DNA of 64,000 nucleotides. Origin: Allobosea sp. Root381. GTDB taxonomy: Bacteria; Pseudomonadota; Alphaproteobacteria; Rhizobiales; Beijerinckiaceae. The stretch is taken from the NCBI RefSeq assembly GCF_001429395.1, contig NZ_LMJT01000041.1:92387-156386 (forward strand). The letters are read 5' to 3'. The notes beneath the pieces were generated by a model. That model worked only from the letters and a program-made list of their open reading frames with translations, had not been told where the DNA came from and did not search any database. This document shows positions 16,371 to 25,057 of the stretch, in pieces; position 1 is the stretch's first letter, and each line of letters opens with the position of its first letter. Made by a program: the position numbers and the translations under genes.

Positions 16371-17000
16371 TCAGCCTTTGTCGACGGCGAGCTTGAGGCC
16401 GAGCCCGATCATCATCGAGCCGCCGATCCAGCGCCCGAAGGCGAAGCCCGAGCGCGTCTTCTTCATCAACCTCATCACGGTCGAAGCGCCGAAGACGGTG
16501 ACGACATCGGCGGAGGAGAAGGCGAAGTTGACGACGGTGCCGAGGATCAGGAACTGCACCCAGACCGGCAGCGCCGCCGCCGGATCGACGAACTGCGGCA
16601 GCAGCGCGATGAAGAACAGCGCGACCTTCGGGTTCAGGATCTCGACGATGAAGGAATCGAGCAACGCCCGCTTCACCGTCTTCGGCGGCGTGATCGGGGC
16701 GTGCGCAGCCGCGAGCTGCGAGCGGATCATGTTGATGCCGAGCCAGACCAGATAGATCGCGCCGGCGATCTTCACCGCGAAATAGAGCTCCGGCACATGC
16801 TTGAACACCGCCGAAAGGCCGAAGGCCGCGGCCATGACATGCACGTAGCAGCCGAGATGGATGCCGAGCACCGCCATGAAACCGGCGCGCCGGCCATGGG
16901 AAATGGTCTGCGCCGCCGTGTAGAGCAGCGCCGGGCCGGGGAAATAGGCGACGAGCAGCGTCACCGTCGCGAAGGCGAGAAGCGTTTCCCCGGAGGCCAT
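16371..17000 (-). CDS. LysE family exporter (embedded between XdhC halves)
   Basis: A 209-residue membrane protein with five or six hydrophobic segments. The LysE/RhtB signature lies near residue 18 (YFPGPALLYTAAQTISHGRRAG) and FIVEILNPKVALFFIALLPQFVD near residue 117. The family exports amino acids or derivatives. TGATG overlap with the upstream XdhC N-domain gene and a 4-base gap to the XdhC C-domain gene place it firmly inside the molybdenum cofactor operon. The open frame extends further upstream in the same frame, but that portion is antisense shadow of the XdhC gene. Confidence 0.88.
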   Translation of the reverse strand: MASGETLLAFATVTLLVAYFPGPALLYTAAQTISHGRRAGFMAVLGIHLGCYVHVMAAAFGLSAVFKHVPELYFAVKIAGAIYLVWLGINMIRSQLAAAHAPITPPKTVKRALLDSFIVEILNPKVALFFIALLPQFVDPAAALPVWVQFLILGTVVNFAFSSADVVTVFGASTVMRLMKKTRSGFAFGRWIGGSMMIGLGLKLAVDKG

Positions 17001-17323
17001 CAGCTCACCTTTTCGACATAGACTTTGATGCTGCCGCCGCAGGACAGGCCGACCTTCCAGGCGGTTTCGTCGGCAACGCCGAATTCGAGCGTACGCGCCC
17101 GGCCGTCGGCGATCACCTCGGCCGCCTCCTCGACCACCGCTCCTTCGACGCAACCGCCGGAGACGGAGCCGAGGAAGTTGCCCTCCCCGTCGATGACGAG
17201 ATGCGAGCCGACCGGCCGAGGCGCCGAGCCCCAGGTCTCGACCACGGTCGCGAGCGCGACGGAGCGGCCGGCCTTCGCCCAGGTCTCGGCCGTCGAGAGG
17301 ATGTCGCTGTCTGTGCTGATCAT
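17000..17323 (-). CDS. XdhC/CoxI N-terminal domain protein
   Basis: A 107-residue protein matching only the N-terminal domain of XdhC/CoxI: WAKAGRSVALATVVETWGSAPRPVGSHLVI, then GNFLGSVSGGCVEGAVVEEA, and LSCGGSIKVYVE at the C-terminus. The two Cys in GGCVEG and SCGGS are typical of the family and have been linked to handling of the sulfurated molybdenum cofactor. Ends in a TGATG overlap with LysE. In most genomes this domain is fused to the Rossmann half. Confidence 0.87.
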   Translation of the reverse strand: MISTDSDILSTAETWAKAGRSVALATVVETWGSAPRPVGSHLVIDGEGNFLGSVSGGCVEGAVVEEAAEVIADGRARTLEFGVADETAWKVGLSCGGSIKVYVEKVS

Positions 17324-17370
17324 GTCCGATTCTTCCGGTCCGACCCCGGTGCCCCATCTTAGCTGCGGAT

Positions 17371-17397
17371 TGCTTTAGAAGTGCATCAACTTAAGCA
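17371..17397. promoter_or_regulatory. Imperfect inverted repeat in divergent promoter
   Basis: TGCTTTAG (17371-17378) and CTTAAGCA (17390-17397) pair over 7 of 8 bases across an 11-base spacer. The site is 48 bases upstream of the XdhC N-domain start at 17323 and in front of the rightward hydrolase gene. It is a candidate operator for either gene. No matching regulator is encoded next to it. Confidence 0.35.
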
Positions 17398-17511
17398 TAG
17401 CAGACGCAGCTTGCGAGCATGCGAAGCGCCGTTGCGTCACAAGCCTCGACGCCGGGCGAGGAGGCCGCTATCGCTCGCCGGTATCAGGACCGGAAAAGTC
17501 GAGTCGGACAC

Positions 17512-18162
17512 GTGGACGGCATCGTTCTCCTGCATGGCATCGCGCGTCGCTCCAACTCGCTGGCGGAGCTCGAACGCGCACTCCAGGCCGATGGATATCG
17601 GACGCTCAACCTCGACTACCCGGCCCGCGACCACTGCATCGAGGATATCGTCGCCGCCCTGCGCGAGCCGATCGCGCGGTTCTGCGACGCGCCCGACAGC
17701 CGGCTGCATTTCGTCACCCACTCCATGGGCGGCCTCGTCGCCCGCGCCTTCATCAACCGCCATCGGCCGGAACGCCTCGGTCATGTGGTGATGCTGGCGC
17801 CGCCCAACGAAGGCAGCGAGATCGCCGACCTGCTGCGGAACAACGCGCTCTACCGCGCCTTCTTCGGCCCTGCCGGCGCCGAACTCGTGACGGCGCGGCC
17901 CGATGCGCTCTGCCGGATCCTCGGGCCTGTCGACTATCCGCTCGGCGTCATCGCCGGCGATCGCTCGCTCTATCCGATCTCGTCGCTGCTGCTGCCCTGG
18001 CCCAATGACGGCCGCGTCTCCGTCGCGCGGACCCAGGTCGCGGGGATGGCCGACCACATCACGATCCACAGCACCCACCCGCTGATCATGCGCAACCGCG
18101 AGGCGATCGCGCAGACGCTGCACTTCCTGAAGCACGGCCGCTTCGAGCGGCTGGAAGCCTGA
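17512..18162 (+). CDS. Alpha/beta hydrolase (PGAP1/lipase-like)
   Basis: About 216 residues from GTG 17512, giving VDGIVLLHGIARR at the N-terminus as is usual for this family; an ATG at 17419 would add 31 basic, unconserved residues. The nucleophile elbow is THSMGG near residue 70, with the oxyanion LLHGI near residue 8. Other landmarks: LARALQADGY-like and STHPLIM, whose His (HTHP-type) is a candidate third catalytic residue. It sits between the XdhC operon and CoxE on the opposite strand, and its role in the cluster is unclear. Confidence 0.78.
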   Translation: MDGIVLLHGIARRSNSLAELERALQADGYRTLNLDYPARDHCIEDIVAALREPIARFCDAPDSRLHFVTHSMGGLVARAFINRHRPERLGHVVMLAPPNEGSEIADLLRNNALYRAFFGPAGAELVTARPDALCRILGPVDYPLGVIAGDRSLYPISSLLLPWPNDGRVSVARTQVAGMADHITIHSTHPLIMRNREAIAQTLHFLKHGRFERLEA

Positions 18163-18200
18163 ACCGAGCCCCCACTGAATGCGCCCGCAACAAACGGCCA

Positions 18201-18218
18201 TTCCGGGGCGCCCCGGAA
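18201..18218. repeat. Perfect 18-bp palindrome between convergent genes
   Basis: TTCCGGGGCGCCCCGGAA is fully self-complementary. It lies between the stops of the rightward hydrolase gene (18162) and the leftward CoxE gene (18250). It is followed by ACGACGG and lacks a T-run. It may be a shared transcription terminator or a short member of the intergenic repeats. Confidence 0.6.
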
Positions 18219-18249
18219 CGACGGCCCGGTTCCGACTTCAATCAGCCGC

Positions 18250-19449
18250 CTACCCGGCCCTCTTGAGCCAGAGACGCGGATCGCTCCGCGCTTCCGCGGC
18301 CGGCGACAGCGCCGCGCAGAGATCGGCCATCGCCGCGAGATTATGGATCGGCCGGAACGAATCGACATGCGGCAGCATCGCCCGGATGCCGCTGGCGCGG
18401 GCCTCGAACTGCTCGAAGCGCAGCAGCGGGTTGAGCCAGGTCAGCTGCCGGCAGGACCGGTGCAGCCGGTCCATCTCGAACGACAATTCGCAGTCGAGAT
18501 GACGCTCCAGCCCATCCGTGAACAACAGCACCAACGCGCCGCCAGACAGCACGCGCCGCGACCAGATGCGGTTGAAGCTGTGTAGTGCCGTCGAGATCCG
18601 CGTCCCGCCTTCCCAGTCCGGCGCAGCCTTGCCGGCCAGGGCCAGCGCCTCGTCCGGGTCACGCGCCCGCAGCGAGCGGGTGATGTTGGTCAGCCGCGTT
18701 CCGAAGACGAAGGAATGCACGCGCCGACGCTGCTCGGTGACCGTGTGCAGGAAATGCAGGAAGATGCGCGAGTACTCGGCCATCGAGCCCGAGATATCGA
18801 CCAGCGCCACGATCGGCGGGTGGATCGCGGCCCGCTCGCGAAAGGCGAGATCGATCGAGCCGCCGCCGCCCCGCAGCGAGCGGCGGAAGGTCCGGCGCGG
18901 ATCGATCCGCCGGCCGCCATGCGCCGGCTGGAAGCGCCGCGTCACCACCAGATCGGATGGCAGACGCAGCTCGGAGACGAGCTGATTGGCGCGCGCGATC
19001 TCGGCCGCGCTCATCTGGGCGAAGTCGCGGGATTTCAGCGTCTCGCGGTCGGAGACCGTCAGCCGCGCGGTGAGCTCTGTCAGTTCGACCGGCGCCTCTT
19101 CCTCGCGCCGCGGCGGCGCGAAGGCCTCGGCCACCCGCAGCGCGCCGGCCTCCTCCTTCTGCGGCGCGGCGTCGGCACCGGGCGAGACGGGAGACATCTG
19201 CGCCATGATCTTCTCGATCAGGTTGCGCCGCCGCCAGAACAGCCGGAACGCCTGGTCGTAGATCGCGCTGTCCTCATGCCGCTTCACGAAGATCGCATGC
19301 AGCGCCCAGTAGACATCCTCGCGGCCGCCGAGCGCGCCGTCGGCCAGGGCCTCTACCGCCTCGACCACGGCGCCCGGCCCGACTCGCAGGCCGGCGATGC
19401 GCAAGGCGCGGGCGAAATAGGCGACGTTCTCGGGTAGCTTTCCGGTCAT
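18250..19449 (-). CDS. CoxE-type von Willebrand A domain protein
   Basis: A 399-residue protein from the ATG at 19449. The N-terminal half has an ARALRIAGLRVGPGAVVEAVEAL segment; the C-terminal VWA domain carries a metal-ion MIDAS site DISGSM near residue 235, and FTDGLERH near residue 322. CoxE works with the MoxR-like CoxD ATPase to insert the copper-sulfur part of carbon monoxide dehydrogenase in Oligotropha. Here it is separated from the CoxD-like gene by an NTF2-like gene. The open frame extends upstream through an intergenic repeat, so the shorter start is preferred. Confidence 0.88.
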   Translation of the reverse strand: MTGKLPENVAYFARALRIAGLRVGPGAVVEAVEALADGALGGREDVYWALHAIFVKRHEDSAIYDQAFRLFWRRRNLIEKIMAQMSPVSPGADAAPQKEEAGALRVAEAFAPPRREEEAPVELTELTARLTVSDRETLKSRDFAQMSAAEIARANQLVSELRLPSDLVVTRRFQPAHGGRRIDPRRTFRRSLRGGGGSIDLAFRERAAIHPPIVALVDISGSMAEYSRIFLHFLHTVTEQRRRVHSFVFGTRLTNITRSLRARDPDEALALAGKAAPDWEGGTRISTALHSFNRIWSRRVLSGGALVLLFTDGLERHLDCELSFEMDRLHRSCRQLTWLNPLLRFEQFEARASGIRAMLPHVDSFRPIHNLAAMADLCAALSPAAEARSDPRLWLKRAG

Positions 19450-19470
19450 GACTGGCGTCGGCACCCTCTT

Positions 19471-19582
19471 CCCTTCTCCCGGATGGGAGAAGGTCGCCCG
19501 GAGCGCCGGATGAGGGCCTGCCGGTACCCCATCAAGCCGCGGCGGTCCCTCATCCCTGCCCTTCTCCCACACGGGAGAAGGG
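19471..19582. repeat. Intergenic palindromic repeat (type F)
   Basis: Two inverted CCCTTCTCCC-type arms: CCCTTCTCCCGGATGGGAGA (19471-19490) and CCCTTCTCCCACACGGGAG (19559-19577), each itself a hairpin, flank a CCGGATGAGGG...CCCTCATCC pair. It lies between the NTF2-like gene and CoxE. The pattern matches repetitive extragenic palindrome families common in Rhizobiales. Confidence 0.75.
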
Positions 19583-19615
19583 TTTCCCGCGCCCTTCGAT
19601 CAGGCACCGTCAAGC

Positions 19616-19993
19616 TCACGGCCCGGTCTCGGTCATGTAGACCTTCTGCACCACCTGCCATTTGCTATCGACCTTCAGGAAGGAAAGCAGGTCGGTAAAA
19701 TAGCGCGGCGGCATCTGGCATTTCACTTTCACCAGCGCCAGCGTCGGCCCGACGAGGTCGATCGTCAGGATATGGTCGCCGCGCGCCATGCCGGTGGCCT
19801 TCGGCGCCGGGCGGGCCGCGACCGCCGCCAGCCACGCGTCGCGCGGAACGATGCTGATCGTGCCATCCTCCTGCGCCGTCGTCAGCGCGCTGGTCGGATG
19901 GAAGACATGGGCGAGCTTCGTGACATCGCCCTCATACAGGCCATCGAGATAGGTCGTCGTCGCGGCCTCGACCGCCCTGAGATCATTGTACAT
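19616..19993 (-). CDS. NTF2-like (SnoaL/lumazine-binding-type) protein
   Basis: A 125-residue protein from the ATG at 19993 with GGAGTCAGG just before it; an upstream in-frame ATG is less likely. The NTF2-fold signature includes an N-terminal helix with DGLYEGDVTKLAHVFHP and a closing strand pair VDSKWQVVQKVYM. It matches the PF12893-type small family. These proteins often serve as isomerases or hydrolases, or simply bind small molecules; no role can be fixed. It is on the same strand between CoxD and CoxE, within a probable operon. Confidence 0.72.
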   Translation of the reverse strand: MYNDLRAVEAATTTYLDGLYEGDVTKLAHVFHPTSALTTAQEDGTISIVPRDAWLAAVAARPAPKATGMARGDHILTIDLVGPTLALVKVKCQMPPRYFTDLLSFLKVDSKWQVVQKVYMTETGP

Positions 19994-20072
19994 CCTGACT
20001 CCTTCCGCCTGTCCCCGGAGAAGAATGGCCGCCCCGGCTTGCACTGTCCTTGACCTGCCGCATTTCGCTACG

Positions 20073-21005
20073 TCAGCCGCGCGTCTCGGCCTTGGCCTGG
20101 TCGAGCAGCTCCTTGACCTTGGAGCCCTGCATCGCCTGGATATCGTCCTGATACTTCAGCAGCGCCCCCAGCGTGTCCGAGACGAGGGCGGGGTCGAGCG
20201 CGACGGCGTCGAGCTCCACCAGCGCGGTCGCCCAGTCGAGGGTCTCGGCGACGCCCGGCGCCTTGAACAGCTCTTCCCTGCGGATCGCCTGGACGAAGGC
20301 GACGACCTGTTTCGCCAACTTCGCGGGAGCGTGCGGGGCGCGCGCCTTCAGGATCGCGAGCTCGCGGGGGGCGTCCGGATAGCCGACCCAGTGATAGAGG
20401 CAGCGCCGCTTCAACGCGTCATGGATCTCGCGGGTGCGGTTCGAGGTCAGGATCACGATGGGGGGCTCGGCCGCCTTGAAGGTGCCAAGCTCCGGGATCG
20501 TGACCTGCGAATCCGCCAGAACCTCGAGCAGGAAGGCCTCGAAGGCCTCGTCCGTACGGTCGAGTTCGTCGATCAGCAGGATCGGCGCACCGCCCTCATG
20601 CGGCTCCAGCGCCTGCAGCAAGGGCCGCTTCATCAGATATCTCTGCGAGAAGATCTCGCCTTCCAGCCGCTCCCGATCCGCACCGCCGCCGCCCGCCTCG
20701 GCGAGACGGATGGCCATCATCTGCCGCGCATAGTCCCATTCATAGACGGCGGAGGCGAGGTCGAGCCCCTCATAGCATTGCAGCCGGATCAGCTTGCGGC
20801 CCAGCGCCGTGGCGAGCGTCTTGGCTATCTCGGTCTTGCCGGTGCCGGCCTCACCCTCCAGCAGCAGCGGCCGCTTCATCCTGAGCGCGAGGAACAGCAC
20901 CGTCGCCAGCGCGCGGTCCGCGACATAGCCCTGCGACTGCAGGAGGCTCAGCGTGGCATCAATGGAGGCGGGCAAGGCGGACATCTCGGACATCGCAATC
21001 AGCAT
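20073..21005 (-). CDS. CoxD/MoxR family AAA+ ATPase
   Basis: A 310-residue AAA+ protein; starts at 20993 or 20984 are equally plausible. Walker A is LLLEGEAGTGKTEIA, Walker B ILLIDELDRTDEAF, and sensor-1 region VILTSNRTREIHDALKRRCLYHW. The MoxR/CoxD type is paired with a VWA protein (CoxE). In Oligotropha CoxD is needed to build the active-site cluster of CODH. The gene follows the LysE gene and precedes NTF2-like and CoxE genes on the same strand. Confidence 0.9.
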   Translation of the reverse strand: MLIAMSEMSALPASIDATLSLLQSQGYVADRALATVLFLALRMKRPLLLEGEAGTGKTEIAKTLATALGRKLIRLQCYEGLDLASAVYEWDYARQMMAIRLAEAGGGGADRERLEGEIFSQRYLMKRPLLQALEPHEGGAPILLIDELDRTDEAFEAFLLEVLADSQVTIPELGTFKAAEPPIVILTSNRTREIHDALKRRCLYHWVGYPDAPRELAILKARAPHAPAKLAKQVVAFVQAIRREELFKAPGVAETLDWATALVELDAVALDPALVSDTLGALLKYQDDIQAMQGSKVKELLDQAKAETRG

Positions 21006-21080
21006 CCAGTCACAAAACTCGTCACCGCCGGAAGCAGCCGGCGCCCGCTTCGCCCGGCCGCCCCGCGCTCAACCCGACGA

Positions 21081-21656
21081 TCACGCGAACCAGATCGCGA
21101 CAGCCGCCATCCCGACCGCGGCACTACGACGGATCGCACGCTCGCGGGCCGGATGGAAGAGCAGCGAGCGCGCAGCGCTCGCCCCAAGCACCAGCGCGGC
21201 ATGGATCGCGGTGGCGATCGCGACGAATGTGCCGGTCAGCAGCAGAAGCTGCTCGCGCTCGGGCGGTACCGGCAGAAACAAAGGCATCACCGCGACATAG
21301 AACACCGCGGCCTTCGGGTTGATCAGGTTCGTCGTCAAGCCTCGCCGGAACGACAAAGCGATATCCTCGCCCATCGTGGAGGATGGCTCGCGCCAGGCAT
21401 CGAACGCCAGCCAGAGCAGATAGGCGACGCCTGCGACGCGCAGCACCGCGGCTGCAAAGGGATATTGCGCACTGACGAAAGCGAAGCCGAGCGCCGTCAG
21501 CAATCCGAGCGCCGCGAGGCCGACAGCGACGCCGGCAACCGCCGCCATTCCGGCGCGCCAACCTCTCGCGAGGCTGAGCGCGACGAGATAGCCCATATTC
21601 GGCCCGGGCGTCAGTTCGGCGATGACGGCGGTCAGGGCGAATTCCCAGAACCGCAC
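21081..21656 (-). CDS. LysE family exporter (Cox cluster)
   Basis: A 191-residue membrane protein starting MRFWEFALTAVIAELTPGPNMGYLVALSLARGWRAG, which is the LysE/RhtB N-terminal signature, with NLINPKAAVFYVAVMPLFLP in the middle. Six hydrophobic helices. It starts only 22 bases after the coxM stop, so it is very likely co-transcribed with coxSLM. What it might export in this setting is not known. Confidence 0.87.
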   Translation of the reverse strand: MRFWEFALTAVIAELTPGPNMGYLVALSLARGWRAGMAAVAGVAVGLAALGLLTALGFAFVSAQYPFAAAVLRVAGVAYLLWLAFDAWREPSSTMGEDIALSFRRGLTTNLINPKAAVFYVAVMPLFLPVPPEREQLLLLTGTFVAIATAIHAALVLGASAARSLLFHPARERAIRRSAAVGMAAVAIWFA

Positions 21657-21678
21657 GTGCCAAGGCCGGCCGGCGGCA

Positions 21679-22482
21679 CTACTTCCCGGTGGCCTGCGCC
21701 ACCGCCTGCCGGGTCATCACCCCGATCAGATGGGCCCGGTACTCGGCATCGGCATGGATGTCGCCATTGATGCCGTCGGCACTATGCTTGAGTCCCTCCA
21801 GCGACTTCGGCGCGAAGCGCGCCTTCAGCGCCTCCTCGGCTTCCGGCCAGCGGAACACGCCGCCCTCGCCCGCCCCCGTCACCGCGACGCGGATGTCGCT
21901 GCCGCGCTTGGCGACGAAGACGCCGACCAGCGCGTAGCGCGAGGCCGGATTGCGGAACTTGGCGTAACCCGCCTTCGAGACCAGCGGGAACACCACCTTG
22001 GTGATGATCTCGCCCTCCTCCAACGCCGTCTCGTAGAGGCCGGTGAAGAAGTCGTCGGCGGTGATCTTGCGCTGGTTCGTGACGATGGTCGCACCCAGCG
22101 CCAGGCAGGCCGCCGGATAATCCGCGGCCGGATCGTTGTTGGCGACGGAGCCGCCGATGGTGCCGCGATGGCGCACATGCGGATCACCGATATGCGAGGC
22201 GAGATAGGCGAGCGCCGGAATCGCCTCCTGCACATCGGCCGAGGCCGCGACCTCGGCATGGGTCGACATCGCGCCGATGACGACGGTGCGGCCCTTGCGC
22301 GCGATGCCCTTGAGGTCGGCACAGGCGCCGAGATCGATCAGCGCGCTCGGCGCTGCGAGCCGCTGCTTCATCGTCGGCAGCAGGGTGTGGCCGCCGGCGA
22401 GGATCTTGGCTTCCTCCTTCTTGGCGAGCAGGCCCGCAGCCTGACGCGCCGAGGCCGGACGGTGATAGGTGAAAGCGTACAT
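21679..22482 (-). CDS. FAD-binding medium subunit, CoxM-like
   Basis: A 267-residue protein with the FAD-binding motifs of the xanthine dehydrogenase/CODH medium subunit: LAGGHTLLPTMKQRL near 30 (pyrophosphate loop) and RHRGTIGGSVANNDPAADYPA near 103 (the second conserved TIGG loop). It transfers electrons from the FeS subunit to an acceptor. It is third in the order S-L-M, with an intergenic repeat between coxL and coxM. Confidence 0.9.
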   Translation of the reverse strand: MYAFTYHRPASARQAAGLLAKKEEAKILAGGHTLLPTMKQRLAAPSALIDLGACADLKGIARKGRTVVIGAMSTHAEVAASADVQEAIPALAYLASHIGDPHVRHRGTIGGSVANNDPAADYPAACLALGATIVTNQRKITADDFFTGLYETALEEGEIITKVVFPLVSKAGYAKFRNPASRYALVGVFVAKRGSDIRVAVTGAGEGGVFRWPEAEEALKARFAPKSLEGLKHSADGINGDIHADAEYRAHLIGVMTRQAVAQATGK

Positions 22483-22508
22483 GATCAGTCTCCGCTTCGT
22501 TCTGGGGC

Positions 22509-22603
22509 CGTCATGCTCGGGCCTGCCCCGAGCATCTCTTCGAAGGAAAGCGCCAGCGGCGCCTCACCTTCACGAGATGGCCGGGTCGAGCCCGACCATG
22601 ACG
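22509..22603. repeat. Intergenic palindromic repeat type B, copy 1
   Basis: Begins CGTCATGCTCGGGCCTGCCCCGAGCATC and ends CCGGGTCGAGCCCGACCATGACG. CGTCATG and CATGACG mark the ends, with two internal hairpins. Related copies lie at 43443-43535 and 56305-56395. It lies between coxL and coxM. Confidence 0.75.
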
Positions 22604-22608
22604 CAAAT

Positions 22609-24972
22609 TCATTCCGCCGCCATTCTCGTGACGCTCTTCTGCGCCGCGCGCCAGACCGCCTGGGGCGTCGCCGGCATGGCGATGTCCTCATGGCCCAGCG
22701 CGTCGGTGATGGCATTGATGACGGCCGGCGGCGCGGCGATGGCGCCGGCCTCGCCGCAGCCCTTGATGCCGAGCGGGTTGGAGGGGCACGGCGTCACCGT
22801 CATGCCGACCTCGAAGGACGGCAGGTCGTCGGCGCGCGGCATGCAGTAATCCATGAAGCTCGCGGTCAGCAGTTGCCCGTCGGCATTGTAGCGCGCGCCT
22901 TCGAGCAGCGCCTGGCCGACGCCTTGGGCGATGCCGCCATGCACCTGCCCCTCGACGATCATCGGGTTGATGACGTTGCCGAAATCGTCCACCGCCGCCC
23001 AGCGCTCGATCTTCGTCACGCCCGTCTGCGGATCGATCTCGACCTCGCAGATATGGACGCCGGCCGGGAAGGTGAAGTTGGTCGGGTCGTAGAAGGCCCC
23101 CTCCTTCAGCCCCGGCTCCAGATCCTGCCCGTTGAACTTGTGCGCGATATAGGCCTGCAGCGCGCAGGAGCCGAAATCGAGTTTGCGGTCGGTGCCCTTC
23201 ACCGCGAAATGCCCGTCGGCGAAGTCGATATCGGCCTCGTCGGCCTCGAGCACATAGGCCGCGACCTTCTTGCCCTTGGCGATCACCTTGTCGACGGCCC
23301 TGACGATGGCGGACATGCCGACCGCGCCCGAGCGCGAGCCATAGGTGCCCATGCCCATCTGCACCTTGTCGGTATCGCCATGGATGATCGAGACATTGTC
23401 GATGGGGATGCCGAGCCTGTCGGAGACGAGCTGGGCGAAGGTCGTCTCATGGCCCTGGCCGTGGCTGTGCGAGCCGGTCAACACCTCCACCGTCCCGATC
23501 GGGTTCACGCGGACCTCGGCGGATTCCCACAGGCCCACGCCCGCACCGAGCGAACCGACGGCCGCCGAAGGCGCGATGCCACAGGCTTCGATATACGAGG
23601 AAAAGCCGATGCCGCGCAGCTTGCCGTTTCGGGCGGAGTCGCGCTTGCGCTTGCCAATGCCCTTGTAGTCGATGATCTCGAGCGCCTTCTTCATCGAGGC
23701 GGCGTAGTTGCCGGCGTCGTACATCATGATGACCGGCGTCTGGTGCGGGAACTTCTTGACGTAGTTCTGCATCCGGAACTTGGCCGGGTCCTTGCCGAGC
23801 TCGCGCGCCGCCACCTCGACCAGCCGCTCGACGACGAAGGTCGCCTCCGGCCGTCCCGCCCCGCGATAGGCATCGACAGGCGCGGTGTTGGTGTAGACCG
23901 CATCCACCTCGCAATAGATCGCCGGGATGTCGTATTGCCCCGAGAGCAGCGGCGCGTAGAGATAGGTCGGCACAGAAGACGAGAAGGTCGAGAGATAGGC
24001 GCCGAGATTGGCCGTCGTCTTGACCCGCAGCCCGGTGATCTTGCCCTCCGCATCGGTCGCGAGCTCGGCATGGCTGACATGGTCGCGCCCATGCGCGTCG
24101 GAGAGGAAGGCCTCGGTGCGGTCAGAATTCCACTTCACCGGCCGGCCGACCTTCTTCGCCGCCCAGACGCAGACCGTCTCCTCGGCGTAGATGAAGATCT
24201 TCGAGCCGAAACCGCCGCCGACATCCGGCGCAACGACCCTCAGCTTGTTCTCCGGCGCAATGCCGATGAAGGCCGAGAGCACGAGCCGGGCGACATGCGG
24301 GTTCTGGCTCGTCGTATAAAGCGTGAAGACGCCGTCGCCGTCATCGTAGTCGCCCACGGCGGCACGCGGCTCCATGGGGTTCGGCACGAGGCGGTTGTTG
24401 ACGAGGTCGATCCGGGTGACGTGCTTCGCGGCCCTGAAGGCGGCCTCGGTCTCGTCCTTATTGCCGAGATGCCAGTTGAACACCGTGTTGTCCGGCGCTT
24501 CCGCATGCACCACCGTCTTGGCACCGGCGGCGCTCGCCGTGTCGACCACCGCCGGCAACACGCCGTAATCCACCTCGATCGTCTCGGCTGCGTCGCGCGC
24601 CTGCGCCAACGTCTCGGCGACGACGACCGCGACATGGTCGCCGACATAGCGGACCTTGCCCAGCGCCAGCGCAGGATGCGGCCCCGCCCGCATCGGCGAA
24701 CCGTCCTTGTTGTGGATCATCCAGCCGCAGATCAGCCCGCCGACCTTGTCGGCGGCGAGATCGTCGCCGGTGAAGATGCCGAGCACGCCGGGCATGCCGG
24801 AGGCGGCCGTGATGTCGATCGCCTTGATCGTGGCATGGGCGTGGGGCGAGCGCAGGAAATAGGCGTGCGCCTGGCCGGGCCGGTTGATGTCGTCGGTGTA
24901 GCGCCCCTGCCCGGTGATGAAGCGATGATCTTCCTTGCGGCGGACTGGCGCGCCGATTCCGGTTGCCGACAT
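22609..24972 (-). CDS. Molybdopterin-binding large subunit, form II CoxL-like
   Basis: A 787-residue xanthine oxidase-family large subunit. Residues 368-374 read AYRGAGR, the diagnostic loop of form II CoxL; form I CO dehydrogenases have AYXCSFR there with the Cys that holds copper. Other landmarks: VVAPDVGGGFGSKIFIYAEE near 255 and TGSHSHGQGHETTF near 500. It oxidises a substrate at a Mo site with electrons passing to CoxS and CoxM. CO is a possible but weak candidate; many form II enzymes have other substrates. Gene order S-L-M is typical of form II. Confidence 0.92.
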   Translation of the reverse strand: MSATGIGAPVRRKEDHRFITGQGRYTDDINRPGQAHAYFLRSPHAHATIKAIDITAASGMPGVLGIFTGDDLAADKVGGLICGWMIHNKDGSPMRAGPHPALALGKVRYVGDHVAVVVAETLAQARDAAETIEVDYGVLPAVVDTASAAGAKTVVHAEAPDNTVFNWHLGNKDETEAAFRAAKHVTRIDLVNNRLVPNPMEPRAAVGDYDDGDGVFTLYTTSQNPHVARLVLSAFIGIAPENKLRVVAPDVGGGFGSKIFIYAEETVCVWAAKKVGRPVKWNSDRTEAFLSDAHGRDHVSHAELATDAEGKITGLRVKTTANLGAYLSTFSSSVPTYLYAPLLSGQYDIPAIYCEVDAVYTNTAPVDAYRGAGRPEATFVVERLVEVAARELGKDPAKFRMQNYVKKFPHQTPVIMMYDAGNYAASMKKALEIIDYKGIGKRKRDSARNGKLRGIGFSSYIEACGIAPSAAVGSLGAGVGLWESAEVRVNPIGTVEVLTGSHSHGQGHETTFAQLVSDRLGIPIDNVSIIHGDTDKVQMGMGTYGSRSGAVGMSAIVRAVDKVIAKGKKVAAYVLEADEADIDFADGHFAVKGTDRKLDFGSCALQAYIAHKFNGQDLEPGLKEGAFYDPTNFTFPAGVHICEVEIDPQTGVTKIERWAAVDDFGNVINPMIVEGQVHGGIAQGVGQALLEGARYNADGQLLTASFMDYCMPRADDLPSFEVGMTVTPCPSNPLGIKGCGEAGAIAAPPAVINAITDALGHEDIAMPATPQAVWRAAQKSVTRMAAE

Positions 24973-25057
24973 GGTGTTTCCCTCCTCAGCGCGCCTCTGG
25001 CGGGCACGTCATGACCTCAAGAAATAACCCGAACGGATGGGTGCGGGCCCCGGCATC

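Noticed and set aside
21622..25014. A 1130-codon open frame on the plus strand opposite coxL and coxM
   Set aside because: It is rich in His, Arg, Asp and Gly repeats typical of an antisense frame in GC-rich DNA, and the minus strand carries clear xanthine oxidase-family motifs.
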